64,000 nt of DNA, taken from Limnohabitans sp. 2KL-51. Its GTDB lineage: Bacteria; Pseudomonadota; Gammaproteobacteria; Burkholderiales; Burkholderiaceae_C. Positions 1 through 8,010 of the stretch are shown here, piece after piece. The notes beneath the pieces were generated by a model. It saw nothing but the letters and a program-made list of their open reading frames with translations, was not told the origin of the DNA and made no database searches. The stretch covers positions 186,001 to 250,000 of the forward strand of contig NZ_NESJ01000005.1 of the NCBI RefSeq assembly GCF_003063645.1. Reading direction: 5' to 3'. Position numbers and translations under genes: made by a program. The stretch's first letter is position 1. Each line of letters opens with the position of its first letter.

Positions 1-52
1 GTGGCCCAACCTGATGGCGGGCACGGCGGTCTACAAGTTGCAGCGCGGCTGA
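1..52 (+). CDS. C-terminal tail of an upstream gene (partial)
   Basis: An open frame runs in from the left edge and ends at TGA 50-52, giving the tail WPNLMAGTAVYKLQRG. The following exporter gene starts one base later at 54, so the two are probably co-transcribed. Too little remains to assign a family. Confidence 0.4.
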   Translation, partial: WPNLMAGTAVYKLQRG

Positions 53-53
53 C

Positions 54-1253
54 ATGGCCAGCGCGCCCGGCACCCAGAACACTGCCGCCCACAGCCCCTG
101 GCTCATCGCCAACGTGTTGGCACAAATCGCCTTTGGCCTGCTGGCCATGACGCTTTGCCTGCCCTCCATGCAAGAGTGGGGCGTGATTTTTGACACCCAC
201 CAAACCGATGTGCAGCTGACCTTCAGCGGCTACGTGGTGGCCTACGGTGCCTTGCAGTTGGTGTATGGCCCCTTGTCGGATCGGTATGGGCGAAAGCCCA
301 TCCTGATGCTGGGGCTGGTGATCGCGGGACTGGCCTCGGTCATGGCCGCGCTGGCCACCGACATCACCACACTCATTGCCGCCCGTGTGCTGCAAGGCGC
401 GGGCTGCGCCGCCAGCATGGTGGTCAGCCGCTCCATGGTGCAAGACCTGTTTGCCGGACCACAACGCACACGCGTCATGGCCTACATCGGCATGGCGATG
501 GGCATGTGCCCGCCGCTGGCTACGCTGATCGGCGGGCAGATGCATGTGCGCTTTGGCTGGCAAACCAACTTTGTGTTGCTGGCTGTTTTGGACGTGCTGC
601 TCTTGGTGGCAGCGTGGCTGGGCTTGCCGCGTGGGGCCCAAAGCGCGCCTGCAACGGGCCACTGGCTGCGCGCCATGCTCAGCGCTTACGCCCGCCTGCT
701 GCGCGAGCCGCGCTTTTTGCTCTACGTCGCCATCCTGGCGGCCTCCACCGCCACGTTTTACGCTTTCCTGGCAGGCGCACCCATCGTGCTCAAGGGCTAT
801 GGCATCGGTCCGGATGGTATTGGTTGGTTCATCATGGCTGTGCCTGTTTCGTACATTTTGGGCAATTTCATGACCTCTCGCCTGATCCAGCAGGCGGGCG
901 AATCACGCGTCATGGCCTGGGGCCAGGCGCTGACGCTGGGCGGTCTGGTGGTGATGCTGGCGCTGGGCTTGGGTGGCGTGCAGACGGCGCTGGCCGTGGC
1001 TTTGCCCTTGTTGCTTTTGGGCTTGGGTCATGGCCTGCTGAACCCGCCTACGCTGGCGGGCACGGTGGGCGTGGTGCCCGCGCTGGCAGGTTCGGCCGCT
1101 GCGGTGGCAGGCCTGATGCAGCAACTCACCGGGGCCAGCGCCGGCTACCTGGTGGGCTTGGTGCCGCACGAAGGCGCGGTGAACTTGGGTTGGATGATGC
1201 TGGGCTTTGCCCTGACGGGCGCTGTGGCGCAATTTTTCCTGCGCAGGCGTTGA
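54..1253 (+). CDS. MFS drug-resistance transporter, Bcr/CflA type
   Basis: This 399-residue protein is an inner-membrane proton-driven exporter of the major facilitator superfamily. Twelve hydrophobic segments can be followed through the whole length. The loop between segments 2 and 3 carries the MFS motif A form GPLSDRYGRKP (about residues 73-83), and the region RVLQGAGCAASMVVSR after segment 4 fits the drug/H+ antiporter motif B/C of Bcr/CflA proteins. The length of about 400 residues is normal for that group. The ATG at 54 lies directly behind the stop of the preceding partial gene. The substrate cannot be read from the sequence; Bcr/CflA members export bicyclomycin, chloramphenicol or similar compounds. 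Confidence 0.85.
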   Translation: MASAPGTQNTAAHSPWLIANVLAQIAFGLLAMTLCLPSMQEWGVIFDTHQTDVQLTFSGYVVAYGALQLVYGPLSDRYGRKPILMLGLVIAGLASVMAALATDITTLIAARVLQGAGCAASMVVSRSMVQDLFAGPQRTRVMAYIGMAMGMCPPLATLIGGQMHVRFGWQTNFVLLAVLDVLLLVAAWLGLPRGAQSAPATGHWLRAMLSAYARLLREPRFLLYVAILAASTATFYAFLAGAPIVLKGYGIGPDGIGWFIMAVPVSYILGNFMTSRLIQQAGESRVMAWGQALTLGGLVVMLALGLGGVQTALAVALPLLLLGLGHGLLNPPTLAGTVGVVPALAGSAAAVAGLMQQLTGASAGYLVGLVPHEGAVNLGWMMLGFALTGAVAQFFLRRR

Positions 1254-1472
1254 GTTGCCGAAATGGCTGAACGCTGGTTTTTGAGTCTCAGTGGCTGTTG
1301 AAGGCTGTAAGCAGACTACGAAAAGCTGTAACCAAAGGCAGGAACCGACCCAAAGCGGCCTTTGTCTTCAACCAATTGAATGACAGCTTCTAGCAAAACA
1401 GAATCGATCACCCCCGACCGTTTCTTCACAATCCGGAACAGACTCTCCTCCAAATGTCCTTAGCCGATTACA
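1254..1472. other. Intergenic gap between convergent genes
   Basis: This stretch between the exporter and the small membrane peptide has lower GC than its surroundings. I see no coding frame with a start signal and no clear terminator hairpin. Confidence 0.5.
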
Positions 1473-1607
1473 TCAAAAGGCCGCAATGAAAAGAGCAAAA
1501 AATATCGCAACAAGCAAACAGGCAATCGCTAAGGTAAACCAGAGGCTAACAGGCTCAGCTTGATTTGCATCAACTTCCTCAGAAACGATCACACTGCGCT
1601 CATTCAT
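1473..1607 (-). CDS. 44-residue single-pass membrane peptide at the end of the liv operon
   Basis: Read on the minus strand, an ATG at 1607 opens 44 codons ending in TGA at 1473-1475. A GAAGAGAT purine run lies about 6 bases upstream and serves as a plausible ribosome binding site. The first ~20 residues are polar and acidic (MNERSVIVSEEVDANQ...), followed by one strongly hydrophobic stretch (LAIACLLVAIFFALFIAAF) that reaches the C-terminus, so it looks like a tail-anchored or single-span peptide. It lies 92 bases behind the SDR gene that closes the Liv transporter operon and has the same orientation. No family is recognised. It could be a transporter accessory peptide; chance is possible for so short a frame, but the RBS and the amphipathic/hydrophobic layout favour a real gene. 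Confidence 0.5.
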   Translation of the reverse strand: MNERSVIVSEEVDANQAEPVSLWFTLAIACLLVAIFFALFIAAF

Positions 1608-1699
1608 TTGATATCTCTTCAAATTTAAGTGGACATTGCGAAACAATGATCAAACGATTACATGCAATGCAAGATTTCGAAATGTTGAGCATTTGCCGT

Positions 1700-2485
1700 T
1701 TAACGTGCTGAGTAGCCACCATCAACCAAATACGTTTGCCCGGTGATAAAAGAGGCTCTGGGAGAAAGCAAAAAAGTAATGACTTCCGCAATTTCCTGAG
1801 GCTCAGCCATCTTGCCCATTGGATGCATCTGGGCAATACTTTGGCGTTCATCAGCGGTGCGTTCTTTTAGAAGAGGCGTGTCGACATAACCTGGTGCAAC
1901 CGCGTTGATTCGCAGCCCTGTTTGTGCATAGTCCAAAGCGGCCGATTTGGTCAGGCCCACAACACCATGCTTGGCGGCAACATATGCTGCTCGACCTGCC
2001 ATGCCATTGAGACCCAGAATCGAAGACAAGTTCACTATGGCACCACCACCACTGTTCAAAATCGCTGGAATTTCACTGCGCAAGCAATAAAACATGCCAG
2101 TCAGATTGACATCCAAAACACGGCTCCAGATCGCCAAATCGGTATCAGCAACCGCAGCTCTAGGCGACGGAATTCCGGCGTTATTGACAGCCATGTGCAA
2201 ACTACCCCAGAGTCTTACAACTTGCTGTACGGCCTGATTAACAGCCTCAGCTTGAGTAACATCTGCTTGTATGGCGACAGAAATGCCAGCCTGAGATTGA
2301 ATTTGCGAAGCCACACGTTCTGCTGCAGTTAAATCAAAGTCGACCACCGCTACTTTGGCTCCACCTGCGGCCAAAATTTTGCATGTGATTTCGCCAATAC
2401 CTGATCCACCACCCGTGATCATGACCACTCGGCCTTTAAAGTCTTGGGCGGTCCTCAACACCTCTTTTGGTTCCTGCTCAGCCAT
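1700..2485 (-). CDS. SDR family NAD(P)-dependent oxidoreductase
   Basis: This is a classical short-chain dehydrogenase/reductase of 261 residues, a cytoplasmic NAD(P)-dependent alcohol/ketone oxidoreductase. Visible motifs are the nucleotide-binding TGGGSGIG near residue 25, NNAG near residue 100, and the catalytic Y-x3-K as YVAAK near residue 168. The C-terminus (FITGQTYLVDGGYSAR) is typical of FabG-like members. An acidic residue (VVDFD) after beta strand 2 suggests NAD rather than NADP. The gene follows livF by only 14 bases and is the second SDR of the operon, so it probably works on an intermediate of the compound imported by the Liv transporter. The exact substrate is unknown. Confidence 0.85.
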   Translation of the reverse strand: MAEQEPKEVLRTAQDFKGRVVMITGGGSGIGEITCKILAAGGAKVAVVDFDLTAAERVASQIQSQAGISVAIQADVTQAEAVNQAVQQVVRLWGSLHMAVNNAGIPSPRAAVADTDLAIWSRVLDVNLTGMFYCLRSEIPAILNSGGGAIVNLSSILGLNGMAGRAAYVAAKHGVVGLTKSAALDYAQTGLRINAVAPGYVDTPLLKERTADERQSIAQMHPMGKMAEPQEIAEVITFLLSPRASFITGQTYLVDGGYSAR

Positions 2486-2499
2486 TGGGTGCCTTTTAG

Positions 2500-3210
2500 T
2501 CAGTGCGCACCAAGGTAGGCAGCGCGAACCGCAGGATCTTTCATGAGATCAGACCCGGAGCCTTGAAGGATTATTTTTCCGGTTTCCAAAACATAGGCAC
2601 GCTCAGCCACTGACAAAGCTTGATTGGCCATTTGCTCCACCAGCAAAATCGTTAACCCGGAAGCACTGAGTTGACGAATGGAACGAAAAATTTCAGCAAT
2701 GATGAGGGGCGCCAACCCTAATGAAGGCTCGTCAAGCAGCAGAAGCTTGGGCTCGCTCATCAATGCCCGTGAAATCGCCAACATCTGCTGCTCACCTCCA
2801 GACATCGTCCCAGCAAGCTGATTTTGACGCTCTTTCAATCTGGGAAATCTTTGAAACTCTTTTTCAATCAGGTCTTCAACCTGTGCCGGATTCCCCTGGT
2901 GTGCATAGGCTCCCAGCATAAGATTTTCTCGAACTGTCTGATCTGGGAACACCCCGCGACCCTCAGGCGACAATGCTAGACCCATGCCTACGCGTTTGTG
3001 GGCAGGTGCATAGGTGATGTCTTGTCCACTGAAATGGATGGAGCCGCTTTGCGGTTTTTCCAGTCCAACAATGCTTTTGAGCAGTGTGGATTTGCCAGCG
3101 CCATTGGCACCGATGATTGTCACCACTTCTCCCTCTCGCACCTCAAGGTTGACCCCTTTAACAGCTTCGACGGCACCGTAGGAGATACGAATGTCTTGTA
3201 ACTTGAGCAT
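2500..3210 (-). CDS. livF: Branched-chain-type ABC transporter ATP-binding subunit LivF
   Basis: This 236-residue cytoplasmic ATPase matches LivF in length and motifs. The Walker A loop GANGAGKST is near residue 34, the ABC signature MSGGEQQ near 135, and Walker B LLLLDEPSLGL near 157. It forms the second ATPase of a hydrophobic-amino-acid-type (HAAT) importer together with the fused LivM-LivG protein 15 bases upstream, LivH and the binding protein. HAAT importers in Burkholderiales often carry aromatic, alicyclic or other carboxylic acids rather than leucine, and the flanking flavoprotein and SDR genes favour such a substrate here. Confidence 0.9.
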   Translation of the reverse strand: MLKLQDIRISYGAVEAVKGVNLEVREGEVVTIIGANGAGKSTLLKSIVGLEKPQSGSIHFSGQDITYAPAHKRVGMGLALSPEGRGVFPDQTVRENLMLGAYAHQGNPAQVEDLIEKEFQRFPRLKERQNQLAGTMSGGEQQMLAISRALMSEPKLLLLDEPSLGLAPLIIAEIFRSIRQLSASGLTILLVEQMANQALSVAERAYVLETGKIILQGSGSDLMKDPAVRAAYLGAH

Positions 3211-3225
3211 TTTTTTCCTTGTGTT

Positions 3226-4998
3226 TCATGCGGCCAAGACAGCTTCACCGCCCAAGTAGGCTTCGATCACTTTGGGATTTTTCTGAATGTCTGATGGCTT
3301 ACCTTCTGCAATCTTGATACCATAGTCAAGAACAATCACATGGTCTGATATCGCCATGACCAAGTCCATGTGATGCTCCACCATGAGAATGGTTGTTCCC
3401 AGTCGGCTGATCTTCACCAACAACTGCCCAAGTTCAGCAGTTTCTTGAGGATTCAGACCTGCTGCAGGCTCATCAAGCAATAGGAGTTTGGGCTCAGTTG
3501 CCAAGGCCCTCGCTAGCTCTACCCTGCGCTGTAGGCCGTAGGGCAAACTTCCCGCAGGCGTCCCTTGTAGCTTTGTCAAACCAACCAGATCGAGCACTGC
3601 CAATGCATGCTGCCTCGCAGCTCTTTCTTGCATTTGGGCTATTGGCAAAGCAAACAGCGACGACAAAAATCCATTTCGCATACGGGAATGGCGACCCAGC
3701 ATAACGTTGTCCAGCACTGAAAGTTCACTGAACAGACGAAGATTCTGAAAAGTTCGCCCAATGCCCAAGGAACAGATGTTGTGTGCTTCCTGTCCAATGA
3801 GATTGTGCCCATCAAACTGAATACTGCCAGCATCAGGCGTGACAATACCACTGAGCATATTGATCATGGTGGTCTTGCCGGCACCGTTCGGTCCGATCAG
3901 AGCGTGTACATGGTCATGTTGAAGTTTGAAGCTCACGTTTTGCGCAGGCTTTATGCCACCGTAGGCCTTGCTAAGACCCTCGACGATCAGCAAATCACCA
4001 GACCCGCCAAAATTCTTCCGTAGATCAGATTCTGTGATCGTGGACTTTTCAACGTCCAAATTGACGGTATTGCGTTTGACCCACTTTTGCAATACCCCCA
4101 TTACACCCGTTGGCATCACAAACATCGCAAACAACAAGAGTGCGCCATACACCAGATGTTGCACCGATGGCCAGCGTGCCAATGAGGCATCGATAGCAGT
4201 AAGCAAGACTGCTCCGACCAAGGGACCATACAAATTGCCAACTCCGCCGAACAAGACAAGCAGTAGTATGAAAATCGACAGGTGGAAGGTAATGAAATCC
4301 GAGTTGATGTATTGATTTTGCTGGGCTACAAGCGCGCCCGCCAATCCGCACGTGGTGGCAGCTATCACAAAAGCCACCACTTTTGCGCGGTAGACCCGGA
4401 CACCCACAGAGGCAGAGGCAATTTCATCTGCTTGCAAGGAAAGCATGGCACGACCGAAGCGACCTGACATCAGATTACGAATCAAGAGGTGAGCCGAAGC
4501 CGATATAAAGATAGCAAACCACACCCAATGCTGAATGGTGAAAGGTTGGTCTCCCCAAGAAAGCGGCTTGATGCCATAGATGCCGGTGGCACCTCCGAAG
4601 ACATCCGACCACTCTGACACCAACTTTTCAATAACGATGCCAAAGGCCATCGTTACCATTGCAAGATAAGGACCCTTGACGCGCAGAGAAGGCAGCGCAA
4701 TAAAGACGCCGAACAAGCCGGAAATTACTGTTGCCAGAACCAACGCTGTGGCTGCGCCAATTTCAGTTCGAGTTGTCAGCAAAGCCACTGCGTATGCCCC
4801 AGCAGCAAACAGGCCCGCCTGACCTAACGATTTTTGGCCTGCATACCCTACCAGCACGTTCATACCGACGCCGCACAGATAGTAAATACACATCATGAAA
4901 ATGATGCGCAGGTAATAGTCGTTTCCGATACTGGCCGTAATGGTGCCCAAGATCAGCACAAAAAGGGTAACCCCCAGGAAATGTTTGAGGTTGCTCAT
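3226..4998 (-). CDS. LivM-LivG fusion: ABC permease plus ATP-binding protein
   Basis: This 590-residue protein joins two transporter parts that are separate in E. coli. Residues 1 to ~310 form a LivM-type permease with about 8-9 hydrophobic segments and the conserved GVGNLYGPLVGA stretch. Residues ~330 to 590 form a LivG-type ATPase with Walker A GPNGAGKTT, the signature-region QRRVELARAL and Walker B LLLLDEPAAGL. The linker is charged and has no sign of an internal stop or start, so the fusion seems genuine; similar fusions are common in Comamonadaceae. The start ATG at 4998 overlaps the stop of livH by four bases (ATGA), indicating translational coupling. Confidence 0.9.
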   Translation of the reverse strand: MSNLKHFLGVTLFVLILGTITASIGNDYYLRIIFMMCIYYLCGVGMNVLVGYAGQKSLGQAGLFAAGAYAVALLTTRTEIGAATALVLATVISGLFGVFIALPSLRVKGPYLAMVTMAFGIVIEKLVSEWSDVFGGATGIYGIKPLSWGDQPFTIQHWVWFAIFISASAHLLIRNLMSGRFGRAMLSLQADEIASASVGVRVYRAKVVAFVIAATTCGLAGALVAQQNQYINSDFITFHLSIFILLLVLFGGVGNLYGPLVGAVLLTAIDASLARWPSVQHLVYGALLLFAMFVMPTGVMGVLQKWVKRNTVNLDVEKSTITESDLRKNFGGSGDLLIVEGLSKAYGGIKPAQNVSFKLQHDHVHALIGPNGAGKTTMINMLSGIVTPDAGSIQFDGHNLIGQEAHNICSLGIGRTFQNLRLFSELSVLDNVMLGRHSRMRNGFLSSLFALPIAQMQERAARQHALAVLDLVGLTKLQGTPAGSLPYGLQRRVELARALATEPKLLLLDEPAAGLNPQETAELGQLLVKISRLGTTILMVEHHMDLVMAISDHVIVLDYGIKIAEGKPSDIQKNPKVIEAYLGGEAVLAA

Positions 4999-5918
4999 AC
5001 CTTTTCCACCATCTTTGTACCGAACAGGCCTGTGGGGCGTACCGCCAAAACCACGATCACGAGTGCAAAAATGGTCACTTCACGCCACTGCGCCGACCAA
5101 AGGTTGACCATGGACTCCAGAACTCCCAATAGAAAACCACCAAGAACACAACCACGCGCATTGTTCAGCCCGCCGACCATAGCGGCTGAAAAACCTTTCA
5201 AGCCCACTGCCAAACCCATGAATAACGAAGCCTGCGCAATAGGTGCCAGCATAAAGCCTGACAATCCTGCGAGTGCTGAACTGACCACGAATGCGCCAAT
5301 CATCATGGCGTTGACATTGATGCCCATCAAGCTGGCAACATTGGGGTTATGTGCTACTGCCCGCATGGCTTTCCCAACCATGGTCTTGCGCATGACATGA
5401 TCGAACAACACCATGATGGAGACAGAAACCACCAACATCAAAATTTCCTGTGGACGTATACCGATTCCCCACAGACGAATAACTTCATCACCGACAGGAC
5501 CTGGGACAACGACAGGTTTGGCTCCCCAGATAGCCAATCCAATGCTTTGCAGGATCACGCCGAATCCCAGCGTGCTCATAACCCAAGACATTCCAGGCTT
5601 ACGGGAAAAAGGCCGTACACCAAGCAAATACAACAACCAGCCCAGTAAACCCATCACGCCCAATGCCGCTAGCAGCGCCAACAGTTGCGCGCCATTGCCT
5701 GTGATCTCCCCTCCAAACGAGGTTGAAGTGATGGGTTTTCCAAGCGCCAGAAATAACACGCTCATGCCGATGAATGCTCCAGCTGAGACAAACTCACCGT
5801 GAGAAAAATTAAGTGTCTTGGTGGTGGTGAACGTGACGCTGAAACCCAACGCAACAAGCGCATATGTGCTTCCCACGGCAGCCCCACTCAGGAGCGCCTG
5901 CAATAGAGCGATTTCCAT
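4995..5918 (-). CDS. livH: Branched-chain-type ABC transporter permease LivH
   Basis: This is an integral membrane permease of about 307 residues with 8 or more hydrophobic segments and the conserved LivH N-terminus MEIALLQALLSGAAVGSTYAL. The open frame extends 16 codons further upstream, but the added residues (MGGRAKKRPRF...) are basic and lie outside the family. The ATG at 5918 has an AGGA Shine-Dalgarno about 9 bases ahead, so I place the start there. It pairs with the LivM half of the following fusion gene, which it overlaps by four bases, and sits 53 bases behind the binding-protein gene. Confidence 0.9.
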   Translation of the reverse strand: MEIALLQALLSGAAVGSTYALVALGFSVTFTTTKTLNFSHGEFVSAGAFIGMSVLFLALGKPITSTSFGGEITGNGAQLLALLAALGVMGLLGWLLYLLGVRPFSRKPGMSWVMSTLGFGVILQSIGLAIWGAKPVVVPGPVGDEVIRLWGIGIRPQEILMLVVSVSIMVLFDHVMRKTMVGKAMRAVAHNPNVASLMGINVNAMMIGAFVVSSALAGLSGFMLAPIAQASLFMGLAVGLKGFSAAMVGGLNNARGCVLGGFLLGVLESMVNLWSAQWREVTIFALVIVVLAVRPTGLFGTKMVEKV

Positions 5919-5971
5919 TTTTAAAATCCTGTTGAAGCGGGGCCGTTTTTTCGCACGCCCCCCCATAAACG

Positions 5972-7159
5972 TCAGCGTTTGAAGTCTGCAGATGTCAATG
6001 CCTTGATAACTGGATCACTTACCTGAACCAATTTGCCGGCATCCCACTTAACAAATGCAAAGTCGGAGGCTGTCAGCGCTTCACGCTGGGTTTTGCTAAA
6101 AGGCTTGTTGTATGTCTTCATGGTGCCCGCCACGGGATCTTTCAGATCTTCCAGTGCAGCTCGCATTTTTTCGCCATCGGTACCACCAGCCTGGCGAATT
6201 GAAGCTGCAATCAGTTGCACTGCGTCATAACCGTGCACCACGAACGGGAAAGCACTGGGCGCTGCCAGATTGGCCTTGGTTCGGTCGAAAAGCTGTTTCT
6301 GCTTGGGCGTCGATGGATCGACCATGGTGCGCATGAAAATAGGCTTTTCTGCCAGCGTCTTTCCAGCGGCATCGTAGAAAGTGATGTTGTCAGCCGCCCA
6401 GGAGGACAAAACTGGAGGGAAGTAGTTGATCTTTTCCATCGAGCGCATCAACTGTCCGGTGGGGGTGCCCTGCGCCCAAATGGCAACGGCATCCACACCC
6501 GCCGCTTTCATTTTGTTGAGCTGCGAAGTCATATCGGTATCGGCAACAGCAAATTTTTCTGCCACTGAAACGTCAATGCCGTGCAGTTTTCCGATTTCCT
6601 GCATGTCCTTAAGTCCACCTGCGCCATAGCCCGTGGTTTCGGTCAGCAGACCGACTTTTTTATAGCCAGCTTTTTGAGCGTAGGCCATGAGACCTGCGAC
6701 CTGTTCGCGATCAACCATCGACACACGGAACATGTAATTGTCGCCACCAGTGCCTTTAGTGATGTCAGTGCCACCACCGATCATGCCCATAGAAATAACT
6801 TTTTTCTGATTAGGAATGTGTTTCCAGGCCAACGCATTTCCAGAGTTAGTTGGGCCAAAGACCGCAGCAACCTTCACGTTGTCGATCAGATCGCTCATGT
6901 TCTGAATCGATTTGGGCGGCTGAGACTGGTCGTCTCTAATGACCAAGGTCAGTTTGCGGCCATTGATACCACCGGCAGCATTGATGTCCTCGATTGCAGC
7001 TTGAATACCGAGAACGCCCGCAGCACCGCTCTGTGCGGAGGGAGATGCCGACAGGTCACCGTTGAAGCCGAGCTTGATCTCCTGCGCTGCAGTGGCTAAG
7101 CTCATAAGCGATGCAGCCGTAAGGATGGCCATACGCCGGGTCATTTTGAATTTGGACAT
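5972..7159 (-). CDS. Periplasmic substrate-binding protein of the Liv-type ABC transporter
   Basis: This 395-residue protein begins with a cleavable signal peptide (MSKFKMTRRMAILTAASLM..ATAAQ) and continues as a type I periplasmic binding protein (Peripla_BP_6). Family features are IKLGFNGDLS at the mature N-terminus, AIEDINAAGGINGRKL near residue 53 and the repeated GPTNSGN/MGMIGG loops. It captures the substrate in the periplasm for the LivH/LivM-LivG/LivF importer encoded directly downstream. GGAGACAAC precedes the ATG. The mature protein is somewhat long for an amino-acid binder and resembles the many paralogues that bind aromatic or alicyclic acids, so the ligand is left open. Confidence 0.88.
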   Translation of the reverse strand: MSKFKMTRRMAILTAASLMSLATAAQEIKLGFNGDLSASPSAQSGAAGVLGIQAAIEDINAAGGINGRKLTLVIRDDQSQPPKSIQNMSDLIDNVKVAAVFGPTNSGNALAWKHIPNQKKVISMGMIGGGTDITKGTGGDNYMFRVSMVDREQVAGLMAYAQKAGYKKVGLLTETTGYGAGGLKDMQEIGKLHGIDVSVAEKFAVADTDMTSQLNKMKAAGVDAVAIWAQGTPTGQLMRSMEKINYFPPVLSSWAADNITFYDAAGKTLAEKPIFMRTMVDPSTPKQKQLFDRTKANLAAPSAFPFVVHGYDAVQLIAASIRQAGGTDGEKMRAALEDLKDPVAGTMKTYNKPFSKTQREALTASDFAFVKWDAGKLVQVSDPVIKALTSADFKR

Positions 7160-7239
7160 GGTTGTCTCCTTGTTTGGAAAGTTGAGGTACTCGCTTTGGA
7201 AAAATACGGCCGTGCGCGAGATCCCGGCCGCAGTGGAAA

Positions 7240-8001
7240 TCAGACTGCCAAGAACCCGCCGTCGACTGGAATCGTCACGCCAGTGACGTAAGTCGACATA
7301 GAGGATGCGAGGAACAGAACTGCCCCCACCAACTCCTCAGGCTCTGCGACCCGCCCCATCGGGATGCGGGTGAGGAATTTCTCCAGCTTCGCAGGATCCG
7401 CCCGCGTAGAAGCCGACATGGCGGTGGCAATCACTCCCGGAGCGATCGCATTGACCCGTATGCCGTCCTTGGCCAAATCAGCCGCCAGAGATTGTGTGAG
7501 CTGTTTGACGGCCCCTTTCGATGGGGCATAGCCCAGAGTGTTTGGCCAGCCGGCAAAGGAGGCTACAGAAGCTACGTTGACTATCGTGCCTTTCGTTTTC
7601 CGAAGATCAGATAGGAACGCATGCGTGACATTGAAAGTGCCCTCGACATTGACTCTCATGATCAGTTGCAGATTTTTGGCTGCATTCGGGCTGTCAATGC
7701 CTTCGCGGATGAGAATGCCGGCGTTGTTGACCAATACATCCACAGCGCCCACGTCCTTGGCGACATGGCGAGCAGTTTCAGCGCATTGCTCCGCCGAGGT
7801 CACATCTAGGCCAAAGCTCCAAGCTTGTCCCCCTTTGCTTTGAATGATTTCGGCCGTCGCATCAGCATTCTCGCGATTGAGGTCTGTGACTACGATCTTG
7901 GCACCAGCCTCTGCTAATCCTATGGCGATAGCTTTGCCATTGCCCTGTCCAGCTCCTGTGATGAAAACCGTGCGACCAATAAGAATTTTTGGGATATCCA
8001 T
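7240..8001 (-). CDS. SDR family NAD(P)-dependent oxidoreductase
   Basis: This is a 253-residue classical SDR with the cofactor loop TGAGQGNG (residues ~15-22), VTDLN after strand 2, which favours NAD(H), NNAG near residue 91, a catalytic YAPSK near 157 and the family ending VTGVTIPVDGGFLAV. The ATG at 8001 is preceded by GAGGAACC. It stands nine bases behind the KstD-like flavoprotein gene, so the two enzymes probably act on consecutive oxidation levels of one compound: alcohol/ketone exchange by the SDR and ring desaturation by the flavoprotein. Confidence 0.87.
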   Translation of the reverse strand: MDIPKILIGRTVFITGAGQGNGKAIAIGLAEAGAKIVVTDLNRENADATAEIIQSKGGQAWSFGLDVTSAEQCAETARHVAKDVGAVDVLVNNAGILIREGIDSPNAAKNLQLIMRVNVEGTFNVTHAFLSDLRKTKGTIVNVASVASFAGWPNTLGYAPSKGAVKQLTQSLAADLAKDGIRVNAIAPGVIATAMSASTRADPAKLEKFLTRIPMGRVAEPEELVGAVLFLASSMSTYVTGVTIPVDGGFLAV

Positions 8002-8010
8002 GGTTCCTCC

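Noticed and set aside
903..1232. Long minus-strand frames inside the exporter and many similar frames opposite GC-rich genes
   Set aside because: They mirror real genes, are rich in Arg/His/Gln/Pro, and have no family motifs or ribosome sites.
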